Source of the DNA: Microcaldota archaeon
Lineage (GTDB): Archaea; Micrarchaeota; Micrarchaeia; Norongarragalinales; Norongarragalinaceae
Assembly (NCBI GenBank): GCA_016207165.1
Contig: JACQQD010000009.1
Span: 1-64,000 of the forward strand
Reading direction: 5' to 3'
Length of the DNA stretch: 64,000 nt
Part shown: positions 24,642 to 33,124 of the stretch, one piece after another
How positions within the stretch are numbered: position 1 is the stretch's first letter
Layout of the letters: every line of letters starts with the position of its first letter
Position numbers and translations under genes: made by a program
The notes under the pieces: model-generated
Database searches by the model: none
Seen by the model: the letters and a program-made list of their open reading frames with translations, nothing else
What the model was told of the DNA's origin: nothing

Positions 24642-25919
24642 ATGCTTGAACTGCGCTTCATCCGGGAAAATTCAGAGCAAGTCAGGGCGAACCTGGAAAA
24701 GCGGGGTCAACCCGCCCTTTTGTCGGCTTTGGACGCCTTGCTTTCGGCGGACGCATGCCACCGCGACGTTTTGAAGTCCGTGGAAGCGCTTCGGCAACGC
24801 CGCAACTTGATTTCGCGGGACATCAACGCGTTAAAGAAGGCCGGAAAAGACGCGTCCAAACTCTTGCGGGAAGCCCAAGACTTGCCAAAGAAGTTGGCGC
24901 AAGCCGAACAACTTGAGCAGGCCCAGCGTGGCCAGGTTCTTGCCCTGCAACGCCAAATCCCGAACCTCTTGCACGACTCCGTGCCTTTTGGCGCCGATGA
25001 GTCCGGAAACGAGTTGGTGCGGGAGTGGGGCGGCAAAACGATTCCGGATTTCGCCGTGCAAAGCCACGTGGACCTCATTGAAAAGCTGGGCGTGGCGGAT
25101 TTGTCGCGCGCGTCCAAGACCAGCGGCGCCCGGTTTTACTTTTTGAAAAACCAGTTGGTGTTATTGGATTTGGCGCTCCAGCGCTTGGCCCTGGATTTCC
25201 TGGTGAAAAAGAAATTCACTCCCGTCTACCCCCCGTTCTTGATGCGGCGCGGGCCGTACGAAGGCGTCACGGATTTGGGCGCGTTTGAAGACGTGCTTTA
25301 CAAGATTGAAGGAGAAGACTTGTACCTCATTGCCACCTCCGAGCATCCCCTGGCCGCCATGCACCAAGACGAAGTGCTTTCGGAAGACGGCTTGCCGTTG
25401 AAGTATGCCGGCATTTCCACTTGTTTCAGGAAGGAAGCCGGAGCGCACGGGAAAGACACGAAAGGCATTTTCCGCGTGCACCAGTTCTCCAAAGTCGAAC
25501 AATTCGTTTTTTGCAAGCCCGAGGACTCGTGGGAAATCCACGAAGAACTGCTGGACAACGCCGAACAAATCGCCCGGAAACTCGAGGTTCCCTACCGCGT
25601 GGTCAACATCTGCACCGGCGACATTGGCGCCGTGGCGTCCAAGAAATACGACGTCGAGGCGTGGATGCCGGCGCAAAACGCGTACCGGGAAATCGTTTCA
25701 TGCAGCAATTGCACGGCGTACCAGTCCGTGGCGTTGAACGTGAAGTTCGGCAAGTACGGCGGCGACAAACAGTACGTGCACACGTTGAACGCGACGGCAT
25801 TGGCCAATCCCCGCATGATGGTGGCCATCCTTGAAAACTTTCAGCAGTCCGACGGCTCCGTGAAAATGCCGAAAGCATTGCACAAATACTTGCCGTTCAA
25901 GGAAATCGCGGTTTCATGA
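24642..25919 (+). CDS. serS: seryl-tRNA synthetase
   Basis: 425 aa, class II. The N-terminal coiled-coil arm (about residues 30-100) binds the tRNA-Ser long arm. The catalytic domain shows motif 2 (GISTCFRKEAG and FRVHQFSKVEQF) and motif 3 (NATALANPRMMVAILE, in which the usual GSG-L-V-R is altered). This is the common SerRS type rather than the rare methanogenic form. The 3' end overlaps the convergent gene by 23 nt. Confidence 0.95.
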   Translation: MLELRFIRENSEQVRANLEKRGQPALLSALDALLSADACHRDVLKSVEALRQRRNLISRDINALKKAGKDASKLLREAQDLPKKLAQAEQLEQAQRGQVLALQRQIPNLLHDSVPFGADESGNELVREWGGKTIPDFAVQSHVDLIEKLGVADLSRASKTSGARFYFLKNQLVLLDLALQRLALDFLVKKKFTPVYPPFLMRRGPYEGVTDLGAFEDVLYKIEGEDLYLIATSEHPLAAMHQDEVLSEDGLPLKYAGISTCFRKEAGAHGKDTKGIFRVHQFSKVEQFVFCKPEDSWEIHEELLDNAEQIARKLEVPYRVVNICTGDIGAVASKKYDVEAWMPAQNAYREIVSCSNCTAYQSVALNVKFGKYGGDKQYVHTLNATALANPRMMVAILENFQQSDGSVKMPKALHKYLPFKEIAVS

Positions 25920-27390
25920 AGTGGTTTTTGTTGGGGCGGCGCCTGCGGTTCTTTGCCTTTTTGCCGGGTTTGGGTATGTTTTTGGGCATGGGGATTTTGA
26001 GCGCGGCGCGTACGATGCGTTGTTGGTGTTCTTCGAGTTTTTTGGCGTTGGCGTTGAACTCAAGCACGGCGTTGCGGACCTCTCGGCTGGTTTTGGACTG
26101 GGGGTTCCCGGAGTGATTCTCTTCATAGATTTCCTCGTAATACGTTTTGAGTTGGTTTAGTTTGTCGATGACTTTTTTTTGTTCGGTTTGGACTTGCCTT
26201 AGAACGGGCAGTTTTTCTTGGTCGTCTCCTTCTTCTTGAATTTGGGCGATTTGTTGCGTTAATTCGTGATGCGCCTCTTGGAGTTCTTTCCATGGCGCTT
26301 CGGACAGTTCCGCGTAATTGATTTCGGCGAATTGTCGGATGTGTTTGCGGAGGGTTTGTTCGTCGGGCAGTACGCTTGGGTGGCTGAAGGTGGCAATCAT
26401 TTGGCTGAAAAAGTCGCTTTGGCTTTCTCCCAGGAGGTCACGTTGCGGATAGCGGTCATGGTACAGCAACCGTTTTGGCGCGTAGTGCAGGGCAGCTGGG
26501 TCTTCCGCAAACAGTTTGCGTGCGTGGAGGTGGTCTTCACCCCGAAAACGCGTGGGCGGCACGTAGCCGTAATGGGAGAGGCGGAACACCATGGCTCCTC
26601 CGGGTCGTCCGTCAAAGCGGGGACGCGTAAACGTGCGGGTGAAGTCCTCGACGGTTGGCGGGCGGGTCCAAGTCTCCGGCGTCTCCGTGGTCGTGGCCCC
26701 TTGGAGTCCCCGGTAAAATTCCAGTGCTCGCCTGGGGTCTTTCAGGATGTCGTGGAGGTCCAGTGGGTTGTAGTGCCGGCTTCTTTGGGCGTCTTGCAGG
26801 GCCAACCTTAACGCGCGGGGAATTTGGATGTCTTTTTGTCCCACGTAGTTTCCCAGAACCGCCCCGACGCGGGGGTTTGAGAACATGGCTTCGGCGGTGC
26901 CAAACACGGAGATTTCAGGGTGGAGGGGTTGCATCGACCTTGGATCGTCTTGGGTGCTGTAGTGGGGCAAGACGTCGTCATCGATTTGGTGTAGCAGCAC
27001 GTTCCGGGGGTTGACGCGCAACTCACGTGCTAGTCGGAGGCTGGCTAGGTAGCCCATGTTCCGGAGCTGGGAATAGTTGGCGTACTTAAAGAACCGGCGG
27101 AGGCTGGAGGGCACGCCTTCTTTTTTGAGTTCCCGCATGAATTCGTCTTTCCACTGGTTCTGGATAAAGTGGACTTGCCCTTGGAACTCGGGGTTTTCCT
27201 GGAGGAATTCCCGGAGCTCTTTCTTGAGTTGGCCGTAGCCGTGGCGCTGGCTGGCGTTCACGACGATGAACTGCACTCGGTTTTGGGGCGTCCCCGTCTG
27301 CGCAATGTGTTCCTTGTATGCGTGCAGGAATCGCTTCATGGCGTCGGGGCGTTTGGAGGGCACCATGACGAAGTGGTGGAATTCCGGCAT
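25897..27390 (-). CDS. glycosyltransferase-like (GT-A) protein with a basic helical tail
   Basis: 497 aa from ATG 27390 (MPEFHHFVMVPSKR). The first 330 residues resemble a GT-A fold: an opening beta-strand, a QIDDDVLPHY segment with a DxD-type metal motif, a GAMVFRLS strand and a GEDHLHARKL segment that could hold the catalytic acid. The last 170 residues are coiled-coil-like and end in a very basic tail (KKAKNRRRRPNKNH). The substrate is unknown. A single-hairpin copy of the dispersed element lies upstream. Its 3' end overlaps serS by 23 nt in convergent orientation. Confidence 0.65.
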   Translation of the reverse strand: MPEFHHFVMVPSKRPDAMKRFLHAYKEHIAQTGTPQNRVQFIVVNASQRHGYGQLKKELREFLQENPEFQGQVHFIQNQWKDEFMRELKKEGVPSSLRRFFKYANYSQLRNMGYLASLRLARELRVNPRNVLLHQIDDDVLPHYSTQDDPRSMQPLHPEISVFGTAEAMFSNPRVGAVLGNYVGQKDIQIPRALRLALQDAQRSRHYNPLDLHDILKDPRRALEFYRGLQGATTTETPETWTRPPTVEDFTRTFTRPRFDGRPGGAMVFRLSHYGYVPPTRFRGEDHLHARKLFAEDPAALHYAPKRLLYHDRYPQRDLLGESQSDFFSQMIATFSHPSVLPDEQTLRKHIRQFAEINYAELSEAPWKELQEAHHELTQQIAQIQEEGDDQEKLPVLRQVQTEQKKVIDKLNQLKTYYEEIYEENHSGNPQSKTSREVRNAVLEFNANAKKLEEHQQRIVRAALKIPMPKNIPKPGKKAKNRRRRPNKNHFMKPRFP

Positions 27391-27416
27391 GGTGGGGTTT
27401 GGTGGGTTTAGACTTT

Positions 27417-27465
27417 TATAGCAATCCCGGAAAGTAACCCGACAAAATAGTCCGGGATTGCTATA
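27417..27465 (-). repeat. dispersed hairpin element, copy 1 (hairpin A only)
   Basis: A perfect 15-bp inverted repeat (TATAGCAATCCCGGA / TCCGGGATTGCTATA) encloses a 19-nt loop reading AAGTAACCCGACAAAATAG on the plus strand. It begins 3 nt after the stop of the minus-strand gene 27468-27701 and ends 27 nt before the next minus-strand start. Stem bases differ from copies 3 and 4 by a compensatory pair (C-G replaced by G-C), while the loop is unchanged from copy 4. Confidence 0.85.
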
Positions 27466-27467
27466 AT

Positions 27468-27701
27468 TTACCCGATGCGGACGCCCAAGGCGTTTAGGAC
27501 CATGCCGAGCACCAGGGCCAGCAATACGGAGGCGATGACGAGGGTAATGTAGGAGATGGCCTTGATTTCGTAGACTTTTCTTTCGACGAGGCTTTCCGTG
27601 GTCTTCTCCCATTCCGAGAACGCGCTTTGGTCGATTTGCAGTTTTTCGAGGCGCTTTTCGATGCGTTCCAAGCGTTTTTGAGTACTGTCGCGTTGCAGCA
27701 T
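27468..27701 (-). CDS. small coiled-coil membrane protein (77 aa)
   Basis: An N-terminal amphipathic, heptad-like Lys/Glu/Arg helix (about residues 5-45) is followed by one long hydrophobic segment (ISYITLVIASVLLALVLGMVL) and a short tail. The topology suggests a membrane-anchored oligomer. Divergent from mcm. The dispersed hairpin element follows the stop codon. Function unknown. Confidence 0.65.
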   Translation of the reverse strand: MLQRDSTQKRLERIEKRLEKLQIDQSAFSEWEKTTESLVERKVYEIKAISYITLVIASVLLALVLGMVLNALGVRIG

Positions 27702-27854
27702 GCCGGTTTCTCCCGAAGGCTATTAAACGCTTTATGGCTATATTAATCGTCCTCTTCAGCGCGAAGCGGTGGGCGGCTCAGCGTTCCGATGGTCCAAAAG
27801 ACCATGGGTTCCGACTGTTCGCCCGTTGCGGCTAAGACAGGTGGGGAATTTTTC

Positions 27855-29900
27855 GTGGCAGAGGACTTCGTAAAGCTTTTTGAGGCTTTTTTTGACGCCA
27901 AAATGAGGGACGCCGTCACGGACACGTACAGCCAGTGGCCCAAGAAGCACAGCGTCAACGTCGATTACGGCGTATTGGACGCGTTTGATCCCGAACTCTG
28001 CGAAAAACTCTTGGAAAAGCCGGACGTCGTCGTCGACTGGGCGGAAACGGCCTTGAAGCATTTCACGCAATCCTTGTTCCAGGAGGAACGCGCGCTTCAC
28101 GTCCGCTTTTTCAATTTGCCGAGTCTTTTTGAGGTTCCGGTACAGGCCTTGGGTGCCGAGCACTTGGACCGACTGGTTCGGGTGGAAGGCGTGGTTTCCT
28201 GGGTCACGGAAATCAAGCCCCTCATGAAAGTCGCCTTGTGGCAGTGCATTCACTGCGGGCACACCATCAAAACAGCCACCGATAAGTCCGCGTTCAAGAA
28301 ACCGGGTTTGTGTCAGTGCGGCCGCCGGGATTTTGAGTTGCTGGAAAAGACGGGTGAATCCAACTTCATCAACATGCAGCGCGCCCAAGTGCAGGAACTC
28401 GTGGAAAAACTGCGGGGCAACGCGCCGACCGCGAACGTGGAGTTGTGGATGGAGGAAGACCTCGTCAACATCATGGTGCCCGGCGAAAAGTTCATTATGA
28501 CCGGCGTTTTGCGGTTGCGGCCCGTCAAGGAGGGGAAAACGAAAACGGCGGTGTACTCCAAGTTTTTGGACGTCCTGCATTTGCAGCGGATGGAGCGCGA
28601 GTTTGAAGCCATCGAGATTTCCAAGGAGGAAGAAGAGCAAATCCGGAAATTGGCCAAGGATCCCGGGTTGTTCGAGAAAATCGTCAAAAGCGTGGCGCCC
28701 TCCATTTACGGGTACAGTGAACTCAAGCAAGCCATTGCGTTGCAATTGTTCGGTGGCACGCCGGGGAAAGTCTTGCCGGACGGGAAACGCATCCGCAACG
28801 ACGCGCATATTTTGTTAATCGGTGACCCTGGTACCGCGAAAAGCTCGGTGTTGGGCTACGTGTCGCACATTGCGCCGAAAAGCGTGTTCGTGTCCGGCGA
28901 GTCGGCCACCGCCGTGGGCTTGACGGCTTCCGCTGAAAGGGACAAGGAAGGCGAGGGGTGGATCATCAAGGCGGGAGCCATGGTGTTGGCCAACGGGGGT
29001 TTGGCGATCATCGACGAATTCGACAAGATGGGTTTGGAGGACCGCGGGTCCATTCATCAAGCCATGGAACAGCAGAAAATTTCGGTGGCCAAAGCCGGCA
29101 TCGTCACCCAATTTCAGTCCAAGACCGCGGTTCTGGCGGCGGCCAACCCCAAGTTCGGGCGGTTTGACCCCAACGTTCCTCCGGCACAGCAATTCAACAT
29201 TTCCCCCGCGCTTTTGTCGCGGTTCGACTTGATTTTCACGATCAAGGATGTATTGGACGAGACGCGGGACCGCAAGATGGCCGACCACATTTTGCTGGGG
29301 CACAAGACGGGTCTTCAAAAAGAACCGGTTACCGACGAAGCCATTCTGCCGGCCATCAATTTGGATCTTTTGAGAAAGTACATCGCGTTCGCTCGCCGGA
29401 CGGTTCACCCCGTGCTGACGGAGGAGGCGTCCGAGAAAATCAAGGAATTCTACGTGGAATTGCGGCGGATGGGTGAAAAGGACAAGACGTTCGCCATTAC
29501 GGCAAGACAGATCGAGGGCGTGATCCGGTTGGCGGAGGCTTCCGCGAAACTGCGGCTTTCCGATCGCGTGGAATTGCAGGACGCGGAACGCTCCATTGCT
29601 TTGGTCAACTTTGTGCTCAACGACGTGTTCGTCGACAAGACCACTGGGCGAATCGACTCGGACATCATTTCCATTGGCCAGCCCAAAAGCCGCGTGGATC
29701 GGATGAGAACGATTTTGAACGTGATCCGGTCGCTTGAGAAGCAGTTTGACTTGGTGGCGGTGGATGACGTGGTCAAGGAAGCCGTGGCGTACGGGTTGGA
29801 TGACGTGTATGTGCGGCAATTGATTGACGAACTCAAGCGCCAAGGTGACCTGTACGAGCCGAAAGTGGGGCACATTAAATTGTCCAGGAAAGACTTGTAG
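27855..29900 (+). CDS. mcm: replicative helicase MCM
   Basis: 681 aa. GTG 27855 is chosen because GGTGGGG lies 9 nt upstream; ATG 27789 in frame would add 22 non-conserved residues. The N-terminal domain has a zinc-binding CIHC...CQC segment. The AAA+ core has Walker A GDPGTAKSS, Walker B LAIIDEFDKM, and arginine-finger segment LLSRFDLIF, then a winged-helix C-terminus. MCM hexamers unwind DNA at archaeal forks. No intein interrupts it. Confidence 0.96.
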   Translation: MAEDFVKLFEAFFDAKMRDAVTDTYSQWPKKHSVNVDYGVLDAFDPELCEKLLEKPDVVVDWAETALKHFTQSLFQEERALHVRFFNLPSLFEVPVQALGAEHLDRLVRVEGVVSWVTEIKPLMKVALWQCIHCGHTIKTATDKSAFKKPGLCQCGRRDFELLEKTGESNFINMQRAQVQELVEKLRGNAPTANVELWMEEDLVNIMVPGEKFIMTGVLRLRPVKEGKTKTAVYSKFLDVLHLQRMEREFEAIEISKEEEEQIRKLAKDPGLFEKIVKSVAPSIYGYSELKQAIALQLFGGTPGKVLPDGKRIRNDAHILLIGDPGTAKSSVLGYVSHIAPKSVFVSGESATAVGLTASAERDKEGEGWIIKAGAMVLANGGLAIIDEFDKMGLEDRGSIHQAMEQQKISVAKAGIVTQFQSKTAVLAAANPKFGRFDPNVPPAQQFNISPALLSRFDLIFTIKDVLDETRDRKMADHILLGHKTGLQKEPVTDEAILPAINLDLLRKYIAFARRTVHPVLTEEASEKIKEFYVELRRMGEKDKTFAITARQIEGVIRLAEASAKLRLSDRVELQDAERSIALVNFVLNDVFVDKTTGRIDSDIISIGQPKSRVDRMRTILNVIRSLEKQFDLVAVDDVVKEAVAYGLDDVYVRQLIDELKRQGDLYEPKVGHIKLSRKDL

Positions 29901-29915
29901 TTTTCAAAGCAATTG

Positions 29916-29922
29916 TATAAAA
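29916..29922 (+). promoter_or_regulatory. TATA box of the presenilin-like gene
   Basis: TATAAAA 29 nt before the ATG predicts an almost leaderless transcript starting near 29943. Confidence 0.6.
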
Positions 29923-29950
29923 TGCTGAATCCGCTTTCTACTTTGAAGAA

Positions 29951-30745
29951 ATGGTTTTTCGCATCCGCTTCGTGGCCCTGCAACTGTTGCTTGTGTTTGC
30001 CGTGGCGCAAGCCGCGGGACTGGTTGTCGGGTCTTTGTTTTTGGCGCAAGACATTCAAGTGATGGAGGACCCGTCGGATCCCGCCAACGCGTTGTATTTC
30101 CTGGGCGGCATCCTGGTGAGCACCGCCGTGCTCATGGCGGTGCTGTATTTCTACAAGGGCACCTGGTTTTTCAAGGCGGTCGAGGCGTTGCTGATGTTCG
30201 TGGCCGCGAACTTGTTTTTCTCGTTTTTCTTGGACGGTGTCGCGGCGTTGGGCGTGGCGGTGGGCTTGGTGGCGTTGCGGTTGCTCTTTGAGCCGTTCCG
30301 GCAGTACCTGCTCTTGTTTTCCACGGTCGTGGTCGGCGGACTTTTGGGCGCGTCGTTGGAATTTTTTCCCGTGTTGCTGTTTGTGGTGTTGTTGGCGGCG
30401 TACGATTTTGCCGCCGTTTTCCTTACGAAGCACATGGTGTTTTTGGCGAAGCGTTTGGATGAGCGGAAGGCGAGTTTTTCGGTGGGCTTCAAGCAGAAAA
30501 GACAGGAAGTGCAGTTGGGCACCGGCGACTTTGTGGTGCCCATCGTTTTGGCGGTATCTGTTTTGAATGGGTTCGGGCCGTTTTTGGCTTTGGCGGCCGG
30601 GTTGGGAGCGGTGCTGGGTTTGGGCGGGCTTTTGTGGCACATGGAGTCCAGGAAAGGCTATTTTCCGGGCTTGCCTCCGATTGTCGGCGGCCAATTGCTT
30701 TTGGTGGGCGTCGGGTTCTTGGTGAAAACGGTTTTGGGCGGTTGA
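29951..30745 (+). CDS. presenilin/signal-peptide-peptidase family intramembrane aspartyl protease
   Basis: 264 aa with about nine hydrophobic segments. The catalytic pair of the A22/GxGD family is visible: YD in helix 6 (Asp152, AAYDFAAVF) and GTGD in helix 7 (Asp193, LGTGDFVVP), with a PAL-like GLPPI turn at residues 240-244. Between the two Asp lies a hydrophilic loop of 25 residues. Archaeal homologues cleave transmembrane helices or leftover signal peptides. It is followed directly by a TauE-like transporter gene. Confidence 0.85.
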   Translation: MVFRIRFVALQLLLVFAVAQAAGLVVGSLFLAQDIQVMEDPSDPANALYFLGGILVSTAVLMAVLYFYKGTWFFKAVEALLMFVAANLFFSFFLDGVAALGVAVGLVALRLLFEPFRQYLLLFSTVVVGGLLGASLEFFPVLLFVVLLAAYDFAAVFLTKHMVFLAKRLDERKASFSVGFKQKRQEVQLGTGDFVVPIVLAVSVLNGFGPFLALAAGLGAVLGLGGLLWHMESRKGYFPGLPPIVGGQLLLVGVGFLVKTVLGG

Positions 30746-31507
30746 TTGACGTTGTCGGACGTTTTGTTTTACGTGTTGGTGTTCGGCATTTCCTTTGCTG
30801 GCGCCTTCGTGTCCATCGTGGGTGGAGGAGCCAGTTTGCTGGTGGTTCCCGTTTTGGTGATCTTGGGCGTGCCCATTCACGCGGTGGTGGCGACAAACCG
30901 CGTGTACGTGACGGTGTTCTTGCTGGCGGGCTTGCTGAATTACTTGCGGAAAAAGGTGCGTCTTGATTTTCGCGTTCTGTCCGCGTTTTTGGCGTTGCGC
31001 ATGGTGGGCGGCTTTGTCGGTTCTTCGCTGGTGCTGTCGTTGGACGAATCGTTTCTCAAGTCGTTGGCTGGCGCCGTGATCTTGGCGGCGGCCGTCGCCG
31101 TGGCGTTGGTGGAGCTTCTGCCTCCATTCAAGCGGCTGGGCCGTCCCAGTCGGCGCCGCTTTGCGGTGGTGGCTCTGGGCATGCTGATGCTGGGCATTTA
31201 CGCGGGGTTTGTCGGCGGTGGGGTCGCCGTGTTCGCTCGCGTGTTGTTGGTGTTGGCGTTCGGCTTTACGTTTTTGGAGGCGGCGGCGGCCGAGGCGGTG
31301 CTGGGACTTGGCGAAGGTTTGGCGGCATCCGCCGTTTTTTTGGCCGCCGGCGCCGTGGATTTCGTGTTGTTGTTGCCCATGGCCGCCGGGGGGATTCTGG
31401 GTGCCGTGGCCGGCTCCTCCATGGCGGTGCGCAAGGGTGATGGGTGGATTCGGCGCGTGGTAGTCCTGTTGGTCGTTGTTTTGGTCGCCAAAATGCTTTT
31501 TTTCTGA
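30746..31507 (+). CDS. TauE/SafE family membrane transporter
   Basis: 253 aa, about eight transmembrane helices in two similar halves. Each half opens with the family's Gly-rich motif: SIVGGGASLLVVPVL and GFVGGGVAVFARVLL. Family members export or import sulfur-containing or small organic anions; the substrate is not predictable. The only in-frame starts directly after the previous TGA are TTG 30746 and TTG 30752, implying translational coupling to the presenilin-like gene. Confidence 0.85.
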   Translation: MTLSDVLFYVLVFGISFAGAFVSIVGGGASLLVVPVLVILGVPIHAVVATNRVYVTVFLLAGLLNYLRKKVRLDFRVLSAFLALRMVGGFVGSSLVLSLDESFLKSLAGAVILAAAVAVALVELLPPFKRLGRPSRRRFAVVALGMLMLGIYAGFVGGGVAVFARVLLVLAFGFTFLEAAAAEAVLGLGEGLAASAVFLAAGAVDFVLLLPMAAGGILGAVAGSSMAVRKGDGWIRRVVVLLVVVLVAKMLFF

Positions 31508-31519
31508 ATGCGGCCCTGG

Positions 31520-31530
31520 GTTTAAATAGG
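31520..31530 (+). promoter_or_regulatory. TATA box of the aIF2-beta/aIF1A/rio1 operon
   Basis: GGTTTAAATAG lies about 85 nt before the aIF2-beta ATG. A short GGCCGGCC palindrome follows. Confidence 0.55.
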
Positions 31531-31611
31531 CCGGCCGTGAAATAAGGTACGTCGCGAGGGCAGTTCCTTCTTGAGAACTTGTCCGTTTACGATTTACCGA
31601 GGTTTAGTGTC

Positions 31612-32022
31612 ATGAGCGTATCCGATTACAATGCGTTGCTGGACAACGTTTTCGCGAAGTTGCCGGAGAAAAAGTCGAAAGGCGAGCGCTTCGAGCCGCC
31701 GGTGCCGGAGATTTTCCTGCAAGGAAACAAGACGGTGGTGCGCAACTTTGACGCCATGTGCCAGAAGCTCCGGAGAAAGCCGGAGGAGTTGGCCAAGTTC
31801 TTGTTCCGGGAACTGGCCGTTCCGGGAACCATTGCCGCGAAGACCCTGGTTTTGCAGACCAAGGTGCCCGCCCGCGTGTTGAACGAGAAATTCTCTTTTT
31901 ACGTGGACCAGTGCGTCATGTGCCGCGAGTGCGGCAAGCCGGACACGCACATTCGATACGGCGCGCCCGTCAACACCTTGATTTGCGAGGCGTGTGGCGC
32001 CACGAGGCCGATCCGCGTATGA
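31612..32022 (+). CDS. translation initiation factor aIF2 subunit beta
   Basis: 136 aa. ATG 31612 has GAGGT upstream, while a TTG 33 nt earlier lacks support. The core domain (EGN-like LQGNKTVVRNF) and the C-terminal zinc ribbon (CVMCRECGKPDT...CEACGA) are complete. With alpha and gamma it carries initiator tRNA to the ribosome. It overlaps aIF1A in an ATGA. Confidence 0.95.
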   Translation: MSVSDYNALLDNVFAKLPEKKSKGERFEPPVPEIFLQGNKTVVRNFDAMCQKLRRKPEELAKFLFRELAVPGTIAAKTLVLQTKVPARVLNEKFSFYVDQCVMCRECGKPDTHIRYGAPVNTLICEACGATRPIRV

Positions 32023-32324
32023 GCGCGTACCGTCCCCCGGAGCCGGCTGGCCCTGTCCGCGTGCGGTTGCCGCGTCCTGGCGAAATCGTGGGCGTCGTCA
32101 CGGAGCTGGTCGGCGGCGCGCGCATGCGGGTGCAGTGCGAGGACGGAAAGGACCGTTTGGCGCGGGTGCCTGGAAAGATCCGCCGGCGTATTTGGGTTCG
32201 GTCCGGTGATTACGTGTTGATCAAGCCGTGGTCGGTGGAAGGCGATGAGAAGTGCGACATCGTGTTCCGTTACACGAAAGTCCAGTCCGACGCGCTTCGG
32301 GCCAAAGGGCATTTGAAGATGTAG
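32019..32324 (+). CDS. translation initiation factor aIF1A
   Basis: 101 aa OB-fold factor binding the 30S A site. Recognised by GEIVGVVTELVGGARMRVQCEDG, the KIRRRIWVRSGD strand and the VEGDEKCDIVFRY strand. The start is the ATG in the ATGA overlap with aIF2-beta; rio1 follows 24 nt later. This grouping (aIF2-beta, aIF1A, Rio1) is a common archaeal translation operon. Confidence 0.94.
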   Translation: MSAYRPPEPAGPVRVRLPRPGEIVGVVTELVGGARMRVQCEDGKDRLARVPGKIRRRIWVRSGDYVLIKPWSVEGDEKCDIVFRYTKVQSDALRAKGHLKM

Positions 32325-32348
32325 GTTGGCGGGAGACGGCTTTTTTTC

Positions 32349-33101
32349 ATGGCGCGGCGGTTGTCCAAACGGAAGCGTCCAAGGCTGGAGGACAAACCCC
32401 AAAAAGAACGCAATCCCATCGCGCACCGCGTGTTTGATGACAAGACCATCGACGTCCTTCTGCACTTGTTGAACAACGGCGTGATTTCCTCGCTGGATTA
32501 CCCGGTTTCCTCTGGAAAGGAAAGCATCGTGTTTCGCGCCACGACGCCGGAGGGCTTTGCGGCGGTCAAGATCTTCAAGTACGAGACGTCGGCGTTCCGC
32601 CGATTCGCCGAGTACCTTGAAGGCGACCCGCGTTTTACCATGAAGCCGACGCTGCGCGCGCGGGTGCAGGTGTGGGCGAAAAAGGAGTTTCTCAACCTCA
32701 AGACGTGCCACGGCGTGGGGGTGCGCGTGCCGGAGCCTTTTGCGGTCCGCGAGAACGTGGTGGTCATGGAATTCATTGGAGAAAACGGCGTGGCCGCGCC
32801 TAGGCTTGAAGCAATCACTTTGGAGGATCCCCAAGCCGTGGCGGAGGATTTGGTGTTTCAGGCGTCGAAAGTGTACCGGGAGGCGCGCATCGTGCACGCG
32901 GATTTAAGTTCGTTCAACGTGCTTTTTGCGGAGAAGCCGGTTATCATTGACTGGGCGCAGGGCGTGTCGGTACGCCACCCGCGTGCCGAGGAGTTTTTGG
33001 AGCGGGACGCGCGCAACGTGGCGGCGTTTTTCAGTCGGCAGAAAGTGGATGTGGATTCAAACGCGGTTCTGTCCGCGATCCGCGACGGCCAGGGTTTATA
33101 A
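32349..33101 (+). CDS. rio1: RIO1-type atypical serine kinase
   Basis: 250 aa. RIO kinase features: SSGKESIVFRA (P-loop), AVKIFKYETSAFR, catalytic HADLSSFNVL near residue 182 and metal-binding IIDWAQGVS, where the usual IID-GQ is altered to IIDWAQ. The kinase acts in late small-subunit maturation. It is the third gene of the translation-factor operon. Confidence 0.94.
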   Translation: MARRLSKRKRPRLEDKPQKERNPIAHRVFDDKTIDVLLHLLNNGVISSLDYPVSSGKESIVFRATTPEGFAAVKIFKYETSAFRRFAEYLEGDPRFTMKPTLRARVQVWAKKEFLNLKTCHGVGVRVPEPFAVRENVVVMEFIGENGVAAPRLEAITLEDPQAVAEDLVFQASKVYREARIVHADLSSFNVLFAEKPVIIDWAQGVSVRHPRAEEFLERDARNVAAFFSRQKVDVDSNAVLSAIRDGQGL

Positions 33102-33102
33102 G
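33095..33102 (+). promoter_or_regulatory. TATA box inside the end of rio1
   Basis: TTTATAAG lies about 25-30 nt before ATG 33125, so transcription would start at or just before the start codon (leaderless mRNA). Confidence 0.55.
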
Positions 33103-33124
33103 TTTCGCATTCGTTAAGTCGCTT

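Noticed and set aside
26655-27014. Plus-strand frames antisense to the glycosyltransferase-like gene
   Set aside because: They lack start signals and motifs, and the minus strand frame is continuous with DxD-type features.
27391-27612. N-terminal extension of the glycosyltransferase-like protein through the hairpin element
   Set aside because: The extra residues merely translate the repeat and the end of the upstream gene; similar translations appear at copy 3. ATG 27390 starts a natural protein.
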